Source of the DNA: Gammaproteobacteria bacterium
GTDB taxonomy: Bacteria > Pseudomonadota > Gammaproteobacteria > Steroidobacterales > Steroidobacteraceae
Direction: 5' to 3'
DNA: 64,000 nucleotides
Assembly (NCBI GenBank): GCA_025359205.1
Contig: JANYHD010000023.1
Coordinates: 1-64,000, forward strand
Below are positions 54,233 to 62,422 of this stretch, piece by piece. Each line of letters opens with the position of its first letter. Position 1 is the first letter of the stretch. The notes under the pieces are model-generated. The model had not been told where the DNA came from and did not search any database. It worked only from the letters and a program-made list of their open reading frames with translations. The position numbers and the translations under genes were made by a program.

Positions 54233-54736
54233 TTACAGCGGGCGTGCGCGCAGCAGCAATGGCCAGGCGTACAGGCCGGGCACCAGGCCCGGCTCGAGCC
54301 TGAAACGCAGGCGCAGCTCCAGTACGCGCGATGGTGCGCGCTGCCAGCGTTGCACGATCGTGCCGCCCTCGGCGCCGAGTGTGACCTGGGTGTCCAAGCC
54401 CTCGATGGCCACGGCCGTGAACCAGGGACTCTGGGCCGATACATCCAATGCGAAGCCCGCCCGGCTGTTGCTATAAACGTGCAGGCGCAGCGGGTGCGGC
54501 GTATCGACGAAGCCACGCGCCAGGTCCGCGCTGGTGATCAGCAGCGGGGCGGGCGCCACGCCTTCCAGGCGTGCAACGGGACTGACATTGGCGCTGACCT
54601 GCAGCTGGGTGCCCGAATCTGCCCCGCACCAGCTGGCCAGGCCCCCGGAGAGCGCGGTGCATGCGAGTGCGCGCAGCGCCGGCAGCTGCCAGCGGCGCCG
54701 CAGTGGAACTCGATTCTGGGCACGCGCGGATTCCAT
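54233..54736 (-). CDS. Exported beta-rich protein next to pilus operon, function unknown
   Basis: A 167-residue protein with a positively charged N-terminus and a signal-like hydrophobic stretch (about 17-38), then a beta-strand-rich body: TQLQVSANVSPVARLEGVA, LLITSADLARGFVDTP and LRLHVYSNSRAGFALDVSA. The pattern recalls pilin or chaperone-usher subunit folds, but only one Cys remains in the mature part, and no family is recognised with certainty. It converges with the SCPU operon (11 bp apart). It could be an accessory pilus subunit expressed separately, or the last gene of the his transcript, since hisIE ends 57 bp upstream on the same strand. Confidence 0.7.
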   Translation of the reverse strand: MESARAQNRVPLRRRWQLPALRALACTALSGGLASWCGADSGTQLQVSANVSPVARLEGVAPAPLLITSADLARGFVDTPHPLRLHVYSNSRAGFALDVSAQSPWFTAVAIEGLDTQVTLGAEGGTIVQRWQRAPSRVLELRLRFRLEPGLVPGLYAWPLLLRARPL

Positions 54737-54793
54737 GCCCCCGGGTTAACGGCGCGCAATGCAGAGTCTTGAGTTGACAGAATCTGCGCAGTA

Positions 54794-55447
54794 CTAGGAA
54801 TCCGGGGCGCGTGAGTCGCGGCTGGCATGCCGGGCGCGCAGTTCGGCCACCACGCCGCTCAGCCTCAGGCCTCGGCCGCGCAGCAATACCAGCAGGTGGA
54901 ACAGCAGGTCGGCCGACTCGGCGCTCAAGCGCTCATCCGGTTCACACACCGCGGCAAGCGCCACTTCCAGTCCTTCTTCGCCAACCTTCTGCGCCACGTG
55001 ACGCACGCCTCGCCCATGGAGCTGCGCGGTGTAACTGCTTTCCGGGCCGTCCGCGAGGCGCGCGTCGATGATGTCCTCGAGCTCGGCGAGGAAGCCGAGC
55101 TGCACAGCCGCGCTCGGCGGCTCCTCGCCGAAGCAGGTGGCCGTGCCCAGGTGGCACACTGGCCCTGCAGGTATGGCCGTCAGCAGCAGCGTATCGCCAT
55201 CGCAGTCGCGGCGGATGCCGGTCACCTGCAAGCTGTGGCCGGAACTCTCGCCTTTTTCCCACAGTTGCTGGCGGGAGCGGCTGTAGAACACGGCGCGCCC
55301 GCGCGCCAGCGTGGCGCGCAGGGCCTCGCGGTTCATGTAGGCGAGCATGAGCACGGTGCCACTGTGTGCATGCTGCACGATCGCGGGCAGCAGCCCGTTG
55401 TGCTTGTCCCAGGCGAGCCCTTCGAGATCCGATTCCTGCAGCTTCAT
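54794..55447 (-). CDS. hisI: Bifunctional phosphoribosyl-AMP cyclohydrolase / phosphoribosyl-ATP pyrophosphatase
   Basis: HisIE fusion (217 aa) catalysing the second and third steps of histidine synthesis. The cyclohydrolase part (about 1-110) shows [34 protein letters not shown], and the zinc cysteines in [11 protein letters not shown] and [13 protein letters not shown]. The pyrophosphatase part (about 120-205) shows [20 protein letters not shown] followed by [10 protein letters not shown] with metal-binding acids. The ATG at 55447 overlaps the hisF stop (ATGA). Last structural gene of the his operon. Confidence 0.96.
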   Translation of the reverse strand: MKLQESDLEGLAWDKHNGLLPAIVQHAHSGTVLMLAYMNREALRATLARGRAVFYSRSRQQLWEKGESSGHSLQVTGIRRDCDGDTLLLTAIPAGPVCHLGTATCFGEEPPSAAVQLGFLAELEDIIDARLADGPESSYTAQLHGRGVRHVAQKVGEEGLEVALAAVCEPDERLSAESADLLFHLLVLLRGRGLRLSGVVAELRARHASRDSRAPDS

Positions 55448-56211
55448 GGACGCACCTCGATGTGCTGCGTGCGCAGCCAGGACTTGAGCGTGGCGATGGA
55501 AAGTTCCCCTGAGTGAAACACGCTGGCGGCCAGTGCCGCGTCGACCTGGGCTTCGTTGAATGCGGCCGCGAAGTGCGCGGCGTTGCCGGCGCCGCCCGAG
55601 GCGACCAGCGGCACGCTGCAGCACTCGCGCACCGTGCGCAACTGGGCAATGTCGTAACCGCTGCGCACCCCATCAGCCGCCATGCAATTGAGGACGATCT
55701 CGCCGGCGCCGCGCTCCTGGACTTCGCGTACCCAGTCGAGCGTGGCCCGTCCGCCATCGCGCGTGCGGGTCGCATCGCCCGTGTGCAGCTGGACGCGGTA
55801 GCCGCCGTCGGTGAGCCGGCTGTCCATGCCCACCACCACGCACTGTGTGCCGAAGCGCCGCGCCAGCTCGTCGATCAGCGCGGGCCGTTGCAGGGCCGGC
55901 GAATTCACCGAGACCTTGTCCGCGCCTGCCGCCAGCACCGCCTCGGCGTCCGCCACGCCAGCGATCCCGCCGGCCACGCAGAAGGGTATGTCGAGCAGGC
56001 GGGCCACGGCGCTCACCCAGGCGCGATCCACGGAGCGGCCTTCCGGACTCGCGGTGATGTCATAGAACACGAGCTCGTCGGCGCCGGCGTCACGGTAGCG
56101 GCCAGCCAGTTCGAGGATGTCGCCGACCACGCGGTGCTCGCGAAAGCGCACGCCCTTGACCACCTGGCCAGCGCGTACGTCAAGGCAGGGGATTATGCGG
56201 CGCGCAAGAAT
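55444..56211 (-). CDS. hisF: Imidazole glycerol phosphate synthase, cyclase subunit; probable ATT start
   Basis: HisF (255 aa) makes IGP and AICAR from PRFAR, using ammonia from HisH. Reading from an ATT codon at 56211 gives (M)[20 protein letters not shown], aligned exactly with the universal HisF N-terminus and including the essential Asp of IPCLD. The first conventional start codon, a GTG at 56163, would delete strand beta-1 and this Asp. GGAGAG lies 8 nt before the ATT. No ATG, GTG or TTG occurs in this frame for at least 45 nt upstream. Other landmarks: [51 protein letters not shown]. It overlaps hisA by 19 bp. Confidence 0.93.
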   Translation of the reverse strand: MLARRIIPCLDVRAGQVVKGVRFREHRVVGDILELAGRYRDAGADELVFYDITASPEGRSVDRAWVSAVARLLDIPFCVAGGIAGVADAEAVLAAGADKVSVNSPALQRPALIDELARRFGTQCVVVGMDSRLTDGGYRVQLHTGDATRTRDGGRATLDWVREVQERGAGEIVLNCMAADGVRSGYDIAQLRTVRECCSVPLVASGGAGNAAHFAAAFNEAQVDAALAASVFHSGELSIATLKSWLRTQHIEVRP

Positions 56212-56933
56212 GGCTGCAACTCTCCGCTGGGCAGTTGGCCTTCGAGCAGGGCTGTGCCGCTGATCGCCGCCGCTGCGCCCGCTGCGGCGAGCGCGTGCAG
56301 ATCGGTGACGCTGGCGATGCCACCCGAGGCCTGCCAGCGCAGTTGCGGGTGGCGTTGCACCGCCCCCTGGTAGAGCGGCAGGTTTGGGCCGCCGCGCAGG
56401 CCGTCGCGTTCGATGTCAGTGCACAGTACGTGCACGAGCCCGGCGTCGAGATAGCGCTCGACGCATTCCCACAGGGAGCACTGGCCGCTCACCTGCCAGC
56501 CACGCGTGCGCAGCATGGGAGCGCCCGCTGCGTCATGGCGGACATCGAGGGCGAGGCAGATTTGCCCGGGGCCAAACTCATTGAACCAGCGGCTGACTTC
56601 ATCCGGCTCCTCGACCGCGGCGCTGCCGATCACCACGCGCGCCACGCCCAGCGCCAGCAGATCGGCTGCCGCCGCCCGCGTGCGCACGCCGCCACCCACC
56701 TGCAGCGCGATGCCCGGCTCGGCCGCGAGCGCGGCGATGAGAGCATGATTGGCGCGTGCACCATCGCGCGCGCCGTCGAGATCGACGAGGTGCAGCCAGG
56801 GCGCGCCCAGGTCGCGGTAGCGTTGCAGCAGCTGCAGCGGCGAGTTTGGGTAACGGGTTTCGGCGCTGAAGTCTCCCTGGCGCAGGCGCACGCAGTGGCC
56901 GCCGCGCAGGTCGATTGCGGGGATGAGCAGCAT
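56193..56933 (-). CDS. hisA: ProFAR isomerase
   Basis: HisA (246 aa), a TIM-barrel isomerase converting ProFAR to PRFAR. The N-terminus [20 protein letters not shown] holds the catalytic Asp of [49 protein letters not shown] with the second catalytic Asp, and [11 protein letters not shown] follow. The ATG at 56933 shares one base with the hisH stop (TGATG). A Shine-Dalgarno for hisF (GGAGAG) lies inside its last codons. Confidence 0.97.
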   Translation of the reverse strand: MLLIPAIDLRGGHCVRLRQGDFSAETRYPNSPLQLLQRYRDLGAPWLHLVDLDGARDGARANHALIAALAAEPGIALQVGGGVRTRAAAADLLALGVARVVIGSAAVEEPDEVSRWFNEFGPGQICLALDVRHDAAGAPMLRTRGWQVSGQCSLWECVERYLDAGLVHVLCTDIERDGLRGGPNLPLYQGAVQRHPQLRWQASGGIASVTDLHALAAAGAAAAISGTALLEGQLPSGELQPFLRAA

Positions 56934-57532
56934 CACTGCTCCAGGAAGTTGCGCAACACGCGCGCCCCGGCGTGACCGGAGCGCTCCGGATGGAACTGGA
57001 CCCCGCACAGATTGCCGCTGCGCATGAGCGCGCAGAGTGGCGCGCCGTAGTCGACTGCGGCGCAACTGCAAGCGCTGACCGCCGCCGCGTAGCTGTGCAC
57101 GAAATAGAAATAGTCCGTGTCGTTGATGCCCGCGAACAGCGGGTCAGATCGCAGCGAGCGGCAGGTGTTCCAGCCCATGTGCGGCACGGACCTGCCGGGC
57201 GCCGCCGGAATGCGTCGGACTGTTCCCGCCACCAGGCCCAGGCACGGTACACCGCCTTCCTCTGAATGCTCATACAACAGCTGCATGCCGAGGCAGATGC
57301 CAAGCAGGGGTTGGCGGAGGCCGCGCATGGTCCCGGCGAGCCCGTCCGCGCGCAGCCGGTCCATCGCATCTGCTGCGGCGCCTACGCCGGGCAGCAACAG
57401 GCGCGGGGCCGCTGCGATCACCTGTGGATCTGCGCTCACCAGGCTGCGGGCGCCTAGGCGCTCGAGTGCGTAGCGGAGCGAGGCGAGGTTCGCACCACCG
57501 CTGTCGATGATTACGACGTCAGCGTCGCTCAC
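56933..57532 (-). CDS. hisH: Imidazole glycerol phosphate synthase, glutaminase subunit
   Basis: Class I glutamine amidotransferase subunit (199 aa) that passes ammonia to HisF. The nucleophile Cys is in LLGICLGMQLLYEHSEEG near residue 80; the catalytic His-x-Glu is in CGVQFHPERSGHAG near 180. The N-terminus VVIIDSGGANLASLRYALE is standard. It overlaps hisB by 4 bp upstream and touches hisA downstream. Confidence 0.97.
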   Translation of the reverse strand: MSDADVVIIDSGGANLASLRYALERLGARSLVSADPQVIAAAPRLLLPGVGAAADAMDRLRADGLAGTMRGLRQPLLGICLGMQLLYEHSEEGGVPCLGLVAGTVRRIPAAPGRSVPHMGWNTCRSLRSDPLFAGINDTDYFYFVHSYAAAVSACSCAAVDYGAPLCALMRSGNLCGVQFHPERSGHAGARVLRNFLEQ

Positions 57533-58614
57533 AGCACGCCCTTGGTGCTCGGCAGTTCATCGCCCTCGCGTCGCAGTGCCGGGCGCAGGGCCCGGCCGAC
57601 GCCCTTGAAGCAGGCCTCGATCTGGTGGTGCGTATTCTCGCCGCGTACCGCGAGGTGCAGCGCGCAGCCCAGCGCGTCGGCCAGCGAGCGGAAGAAATGC
57701 GGCACCAGCTCGGTAGGCAATGCCCCCACCTGTGCACGGCCGAACGTACCTGTGAACGCAAAGTAGGGGCGGCCGGACAGATCAATCGCCACCTGCGCCT
57801 CCGCCTCGTCCATGGCAAGCAGGAAGCCGTAGCGTCCGATGCCGGCCTTATCGCCCAGCGCACGCCGCAAGGCTTCGCCGAGCGCCAGTGCGCAGTCTTC
57901 CACCGTGTGGTGTTCGTCGATGTGCAGGTCCCCCTGGCACTGGAGGCGCAATCCGAAGCCGCCATGCCGCGCCAACTGCTCGAGCATGTGGTCGAAGAAA
58001 CCGATACCGGTGCTGATCTGCGTTTCGGGCAGGCCGTCGAGTTCGACCTCGACGCTGATCGCAGTCTCGCGCGTGCGGCGCTCCACCCGGGCGCGGCGCG
58101 CCACCAGCGTGCGCACCACATCCGTCCAGCTTTCCCCCGCCGCGGCGAGCGCTCGCACTCGGCAACCGCGCACGCCGAGGTTGGCGGCGAACTGCAGATC
58201 GCTGTCCCGATCGCCGATCACCGCGCTGCGCGAGCGATCGTAGGCGTTGAGCGTCAGCCATTCGCGCAGCAGTCCGGTCTGCGGCTTGCGGCAGTCACAG
58301 CCCGCGCTGGCCAGGTGCGGGCAGAGGCACACGGCGTCGAAGCTGATCCCCTGCGACGCGAAGCTGCGCAGGATGAAATCCTGGCAGCGCTCGAAGTCGG
58401 CGCGCGGGAAAGCGGCCGTGCCCAGTCCGTCCTGGTTACTCACCATAACCAGGCGGAAGCCGGCTTTGCGCAGGCTCGCGAGCGCGGCGAATACGCCGGG
58501 CATGAAGCGGATCTTGTCGAGGGAATCAACCTGCTCGTCGGCGGGTTCTTCCACCAGCGTGCCGTCGCGATCGACGAACAGCGTGGGCAACGGCAGCTTC
58601 ACGGCGTCGCTCAT
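57529..58614 (-). CDS. hisB: Bifunctional histidinol-phosphatase / imidazoleglycerol-phosphate dehydratase
   Basis: HisNB fusion (361 aa). The N-terminal HAD phosphatase (about 1-165) has LFVDRDGTLVEEP, LVMVSNQDGLGT, a Cys/His zinc site (CLCPHLASAGCDCRKP) and IGDRDSDLQFA. The C-terminal dehydratase (about 170-361) has GFFDHMLEQLARHGGF, EHHTVEDCALALGEAL and ENTHHQIEACFKGVGRAL, providing the manganese-binding His residues. Fused HisB is typical of gammaproteobacteria such as E. coli. It overlaps hisC and hisH by 4 bp each. Confidence 0.97.
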   Translation of the reverse strand: MSDAVKLPLPTLFVDRDGTLVEEPADEQVDSLDKIRFMPGVFAALASLRKAGFRLVMVSNQDGLGTAAFPRADFERCQDFILRSFASQGISFDAVCLCPHLASAGCDCRKPQTGLLREWLTLNAYDRSRSAVIGDRDSDLQFAANLGVRGCRVRALAAAGESWTDVVRTLVARRARVERRTRETAISVEVELDGLPETQISTGIGFFDHMLEQLARHGGFGLRLQCQGDLHIDEHHTVEDCALALGEALRRALGDKAGIGRYGFLLAMDEAEAQVAIDLSGRPYFAFTGTFGRAQVGALPTELVPHFFRSLADALGCALHLAVRGENTHHQIEACFKGVGRALRPALRREGDELPSTKGVL

Positions 58615-59666
58615 GGCAGGCTTGCCAGCAGCCGATCGTTCTGTTCAGGCGTGCCCACGCTGATCCGCAGCGCCTGCCCGAGCGTCGGTGCGCGGCGCAG
58701 GTCACGCACCAGCAGGCCCGCCGTGTGGCAGCACTCAAGCGCCGCGCCTGGGTCGCGGAACTCGACCAACAGGAAATTGGCGGCGCTGGGCCAGACGCGC
58801 AGCACTGCAGCGCGTGTGGCGAGCGCGAACGCCATGCGCTCACGCTCGGCGATGACCATCGCCACGTGCGTACGCGTCTCGGCAAGCGGCTTAGGCTCAA
58901 GCGCGTGGAACACGGCCTCGATCGTCAGCTGGGTCACGGCGTAGGGCTGGATTACCCGTCGCAGCAGGTTGATGATTTCCGGATGAGCCAGCACGGCGCC
59001 GCAGCGTGCGCCGGCGAGGCCATGCGCCTTGGACAAGGTGCGCAGCAGCACCAGGCCCGGCTGCGCGGCCAGTTCGGTGCTCAGCGAGCGCGCGCCGGAA
59101 AATTCCACATAGGCTTCGTCGACGACCAGCAGCGCCTGGCCCGCGAGGGCGGCGGCCAGCTCGAGGATCTGCGCGCGCCCGATGAGATTGCCGGTGGGAT
59201 TGTTGGGCGAGCACAGGTAGACGAGTTTCACGGCCGGCGTGAGGGCCGCGAGGAGCTCTGGCAGGTCCGGCTCGTAGCCCGCGGCGCGGCGTAATGGCAC
59301 TTCGATCACGGCCGCACCCTGCACGCGCGCACAGATCGCATACATGCCAAAAGTGGGCGGCGCGATCAGCACCGCGTCGCGACCATGCTGGGCGTAGCAG
59401 CGCGTGAGCAGGTCGATGGCCTCGTCGCTCCCGCGGCAGGCGAGCACGGATCCGGCGTCGATCTGGTAAAGCTCGGCCAACCGGGCCGCCAGTGCGAGCG
59501 GGTGGGGCTCGGGATAGCGGTTCAGTCCGGCTTCGCTCGCATCGGCGAGCGAGCGCCAGGGCAGCTCGTTGGCATGCAGCCGCACCAGGCCGGGTTCCCA
59601 GCTGGCGTGCTGGTAAGGCTGCAGCGAGCGGATATCCGGCCGCGCGATGGCCTCGAACCAGCTCAT
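58611..59666 (-). CDS. hisC: Histidinol-phosphate aminotransferase
   Basis: PLP-dependent class I/II aminotransferase (351 aa) converting imidazole acetol phosphate to histidinol phosphate. Landmarks are the N-terminal YQHASWEPGLVRLHANELPW, SVLACRGSDEAIDLL, LVYLCSPNNPTGNLIG, VVDEAYVEFSGA, the PLP Lys in LRTLSKAHGLAGARCGAVLA near residue 210, and C-terminal ALRISVGTPEQNDRLL. It overlaps hisD and hisB by 4 bp each. Confidence 0.97.
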   Translation of the reverse strand: MSWFEAIARPDIRSLQPYQHASWEPGLVRLHANELPWRSLADASEAGLNRYPEPHPLALAARLAELYQIDAGSVLACRGSDEAIDLLTRCYAQHGRDAVLIAPPTFGMYAICARVQGAAVIEVPLRRAAGYEPDLPELLAALTPAVKLVYLCSPNNPTGNLIGRAQILELAAALAGQALLVVDEAYVEFSGARSLSTELAAQPGLVLLRTLSKAHGLAGARCGAVLAHPEIINLLRRVIQPYAVTQLTIEAVFHALEPKPLAETRTHVAMVIAERERMAFALATRAAVLRVWPSAANFLLVEFRDPGAALECCHTAGLLVRDLRRAPTLGQALRISVGTPEQNDRLLASLP

Positions 59667-60985
59667 GCCGCGGTCTCCGTGGAGCGCGAGGCGAGCGAGG
59701 CGAGGCGCGTTTCGACGGCCGCAGCGTGCGCGTCGAGTCCCTCGAGCTGCGCCAGCGTCACCGCGACCGGCCCGAGTTCTTGCAGCGCAGCGGCGCTGAG
59801 TTCCTGCACCGTCATGCTGCGCATGAAATCACTGACCGACAGGCCGCTGTAGGCGTGCGCATGGCCGTAGGTTGGCAACACGTGGTTGGTGCCCGAGCAG
59901 TAGTCGCCAATCGGCTCTGGCGACCAGCCGCCCAGGAACACCGAACCGGCGGTACTGATGGATGCCAGCAGCGCGCGTGGCGCGCGTACCTGCAGCAGCA
60001 AATGCTCGGGCGCGTACTGTTCGGCAATAGCGGCCGCGCTCGCCAGATTGGGCACGACGATCAGCCGCACATGGTTGAGCGAGGCGGCCAGGATGTCCTG
60101 GCGTGACAGCGCCAGCACGCGCGCGCGGATCCGCGCGGCCACACGCTGCGCCAGCGCGGTATCCGTGCTGAGCAATATTGCCTGCGCCAGCACATCGTGC
60201 TCGGCCTGCGCGAGCAGGTCCGCGGCCACGTAATCGGGGTTGGCCGAGTCATCGGCAATGACACAGACTTCGGAAGGGCCGGCCGGCAGGTCGATCGCCG
60301 CTCCGTGCGGATCGGCGGCCACCAGCTGCTTGGCCGCGGTCACCCAGCGGTTGCCGGGTCCAAAAATCTTGACGACCTTGGGGATCGTGGCCGTGCCGTA
60401 GGCCATGGCCGCGATCGCCTGCGCGCCGCCGACCTTGAATACCGTGTCGATGCCGCACAGTTGCGCCGCCGCCAGCACGCCCGGATCGGCGAGGCCGTCC
60501 CGCCGCGCGGGCGTACACAGGATCCGCTGCGGGCAGAGGGCAATCGCCGCCGGCACCGCCAACATGATCGCGGTCGAGGGCAGCGGGGCGGTGCCGGCCG
60601 GAACGTACAAGCCCACCGCACGCAGCGGGCGCCACAGCCGCTCGCAGCGCACGCCCGGCTGTGTCTCTACAGCCAAATCCGTGGGCAGCTGCGCGGTATG
60701 GAAGGCGCGAACGTTGCCGATCGCCATGCGCATCGCCGCCAGCGCCACTGCCGGCACCAGCGCCTGTGCCGCGGCGAATTCGGCGGGCGTCACCTGTAGC
60801 GCGCCCAGTTCGACGCCCTCGAACTCGCGCGCGCAGGCGCGCAGCGCGGCATCACCGTCGCGGCGCACCGCAGCGATGATCGAGCGCGCCTCGGCCCACA
60901 CCGCTTTGCTCGTGCCCGCTGGCGGTCGCGCGAGGGCCGCGCGCCTACCGGCATCATCCAGCGCCTGCCAGTCGAGGATCTGCAT
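59663..60985 (-). CDS. hisD: Histidinol dehydrogenase
   Basis: Zinc-dependent NAD enzyme (440 aa) oxidising histidinol to histidine in two steps. Family text includes AGLYVPAG-like [81 protein letters not shown] and the C-terminal [19 protein letters not shown]. The ATG at 60985 is chosen; it begins 4 bp after the hisG stop. The hisC ATG overlaps its stop codon. Confidence 0.97.
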   Translation of the reverse strand: MQILDWQALDDAGRRAALARPPAGTSKAVWAEARSIIAAVRRDGDAALRACAREFEGVELGALQVTPAEFAAAQALVPAVALAAMRMAIGNVRAFHTAQLPTDLAVETQPGVRCERLWRPLRAVGLYVPAGTAPLPSTAIMLAVPAAIALCPQRILCTPARRDGLADPGVLAAAQLCGIDTVFKVGGAQAIAAMAYGTATIPKVVKIFGPGNRWVTAAKQLVAADPHGAAIDLPAGPSEVCVIADDSANPDYVAADLLAQAEHDVLAQAILLSTDTALAQRVAARIRARVLALSRQDILAASLNHVRLIVVPNLASAAAIAEQYAPEHLLLQVRAPRALLASISTAGSVFLGGWSPEPIGDYCSGTNHVLPTYGHAHAYSGLSVSDFMRSMTVQELSAAALQELGPVAVTLAQLEGLDAHAAAVETRLASLASRSTETAA

Positions 60986-60989
60986 GGGA

Positions 60990-61889
60990 TCAGGCCAGCA
61001 TCTTTTCAACCGGCAATACCAGCACGGAGCTGGCACCTGCCTGTTTGAGGCTCTCGAGCGTTTCCCAGAACACGTTTTCGCGGCAGACCGCATGCACGAC
61101 GACCCGCTCCGGAAAGCCATCGAGCGGGATGATGGTCGGCGATTCGCTCCCGGGCAGGAGTTTGCGGATCGCGGGCAATGCGGACCGAGGTGCGTGCAGC
61201 ATGACGTACTTGCTTTCCTTGACGCGCTCGACGCCGTCGATGCGCAACAGCATGCGTTCGACCCAGCCAGCCTTGAATGCTGGCAGCGGCACCGGCGTGC
61301 GGATCAATACCGCGTGGCTCTCGGCGACCGTCAACACCTCGCGCAGGTGGTTGGCCTGCAGGGTCGAACCCGTGGACACGAGGTCGCAGATCAGGTCCGC
61401 GCGGCCAAGGCGTGGCGCGATTTCGACCGCGCCCGAGAGCGTGACGATTTCGGCGGCGATGTCCATGGTCTGCAGGTAGCGCCCAAGCATGAACGGGTAG
61501 GTGGTGGCGATGCGCTTGCCGCGCAGTGTTTCCGGGCCATCGAAGCGCGCCTCGTTGGGTGCGGCGATGGCCAGCCGGCAGCGGCCGAAATCGAGATCGC
61601 GCAACTTTTCGAAGCGCGCGACGGCGCCGCGCGCTGCCAGTTCGAGGCGGCGCTCCTCGAGCACGTTCAGGCCGACCAGGCCCAGATCGCAGACGTCCTC
61701 CTGCACCAGGTCGGGTATGTCATCGTCGCGTACGAACAGCACGTCGAGCGGCAGGTTCTCACCGAACCCCACCAACTGGTCCTTGCCGCGTGCGAGCTTC
61801 AGCCCGCAGCGATTCAGCAGGTCGAGCGACGGGTCGGTGAGGCGCCCGCTCTTCTGCACGGCGAGCTTGAGGCGCGGATTCTCATCCAT
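60990..61889 (-). CDS. hisG: ATP phosphoribosyltransferase, long form
   Basis: First enzyme of histidine synthesis (299 aa), condensing ATP and PRPP. The length and C-terminal ACT-like domain (about 225-299, GFPERVVVHAVCRENVFWE) mark the long, histidine-inhibited form. The N-terminus LKLAVQKSGRLTDPSLDLL, LVGLNVLEERR, TYPFMLGRYLQ and DLICDLVSTGSTLQANHL with the PRPP-binding loop are visible. The ATG at 61889 overlaps the end of the upstream TrpR-like gene by 8 bp, so the regulator and hisG are coupled. Confidence 0.97.
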   Translation of the reverse strand: MDENPRLKLAVQKSGRLTDPSLDLLNRCGLKLARGKDQLVGFGENLPLDVLFVRDDDIPDLVQEDVCDLGLVGLNVLEERRLELAARGAVARFEKLRDLDFGRCRLAIAAPNEARFDGPETLRGKRIATTYPFMLGRYLQTMDIAAEIVTLSGAVEIAPRLGRADLICDLVSTGSTLQANHLREVLTVAESHAVLIRTPVPLPAFKAGWVERMLLRIDGVERVKESKYVMLHAPRSALPAIRKLLPGSESPTIIPLDGFPERVVVHAVCRENVFWETLESLKQAGASSVLVLPVEKMLA

Positions 61890-62199
61890 GCATGCCCCCG
61901 GCCAGCCGCCGTGCGGCCAGCTCATAGCCGCCGTTACCCTGCGCCAGGTAGCGCGCCACGCGCCCGATGGTGGTCACGCTGACGCCGGTGTGGTCGTGGA
62001 TCTCGCGGTAGGGCAGGCCGCGCCCCAGGTCGCGCACCACCGCCCAGCGGTCGGCCATGGCCTGCAGCTCGGCCGGCGAGCACAGGTCACGCAGGAAAGC
62101 GCGGCACTCGCTGGCCGTGCGCAGCGTCAGCAGCGCCTCGGCCAGCCGTTGCTCAGCCAGCGACTCCTGCCGGTCAGAGATGTTCTTGTGGGGTTTCAT
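61882..62199 (-). CDS. TrpR-like (YerC/YecD family) regulator heading the his operon
   Basis: Small helical DNA-binding protein (105 aa) of the TrpR superfamily, YerC/YecD group. The core (about 20-95) includes EALLTLRTASECRAFLRDLC, SPAELQAMADRWAVVRDLGR and the helix-turn-helix GLPYREIHDHTGVSVTTIGR VARYL, the latter very like TrpR. As the first gene of the his transcript, overlapping hisG by 8 bp, it is best read as a histidine-pathway repressor. A 20-bp perfect palindrome lies 11 bp upstream of its ATG, giving an autoregulation site for the whole operon. AGGA precedes the start codon. Confidence 0.9.
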   Translation of the reverse strand: MKPHKNISDRQESLAEQRLAEALLTLRTASECRAFLRDLCSPAELQAMADRWAVVRDLGRGLPYREIHDHTGVSVTTIGRVARYLAQGNGGYELAARRLAGGMHG

Positions 62200-62210
62200 G
62201 CCTGTCCTAA

Positions 62211-62239
62211 TGTATTAACGCGTTAATACACTACATCAA
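62211..62239 (-). promoter_or_regulatory. his operon promoter with 20-bp perfect palindromic operator
   Basis: The operator TGTATTAACGCGTTAATACA at 62211-62230 is a perfect palindrome. A TTGATG -35 (minus strand, 62239-62234) and TAATAC -10 (62217-62212) are 16 bp apart, placing the operator over the spacer and -10. The half-site GTATTAAC resembles the TrpR operator half (GTACTAGTT), consistent with the TrpR-like product of the first gene. Confidence 0.75.
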
Positions 62240-62279
62240 CCGGGGGGCGCCGGCAAGCCCACCGCAGGCAGGCGCCAGC

Positions 62280-62345
62280 GCCGCGAGCCGGCCGCGAACC
62301 CGCCGCGAATCCGCCGCGACCTTGCCGCGCCGTGGCCGCAGGCGG
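62280..62345 (+). repeat. 11-bp tandem repeat upstream of metB
   Basis: Six consecutive 11-bp units begin with GCCGC, four of them with GCCGCGA (unit starts at 62280, 62291, 62302, 62313, 62324, 62335). The period equals about one helical turn, so the repeated face is always on the same side. It lies between the his operator and the metB promoter. Confidence 0.8.
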
Positions 62346-62367
62346 CCGTGGCCCGTCCGCCCGCGGC

Positions 62368-62397
62368 TTGACGCGCTCGGCGCGCCGCCCCTAGACT
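62368..62397 (+). promoter_or_regulatory. Sigma-70 promoter of metB
   Basis: TTGACG (62368-62373), 18-bp spacer, TAGACT (62392-62397). The predicted start near 62404 leaves about 19 nt before the GTG, with GGAG at 62413-62416 as ribosome binding site. The arrangement is coherent. Confidence 0.6.
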
Positions 62398-62422
62398 CGC
62401 GGCCCGAAATTCGGAGAACGGC

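Noticed and set aside
54774-54779. TTGACA -35 hexamer on the plus strand
   Set aside because: No suitable -10 at 16-18 bp and no plus-strand gene downstream; it faces into hisIE antisense.
62280-62345. CRISPR-like array
   Set aside because: Units are contiguous 11-mers with no unique spacers; this is a simple tandem repeat.
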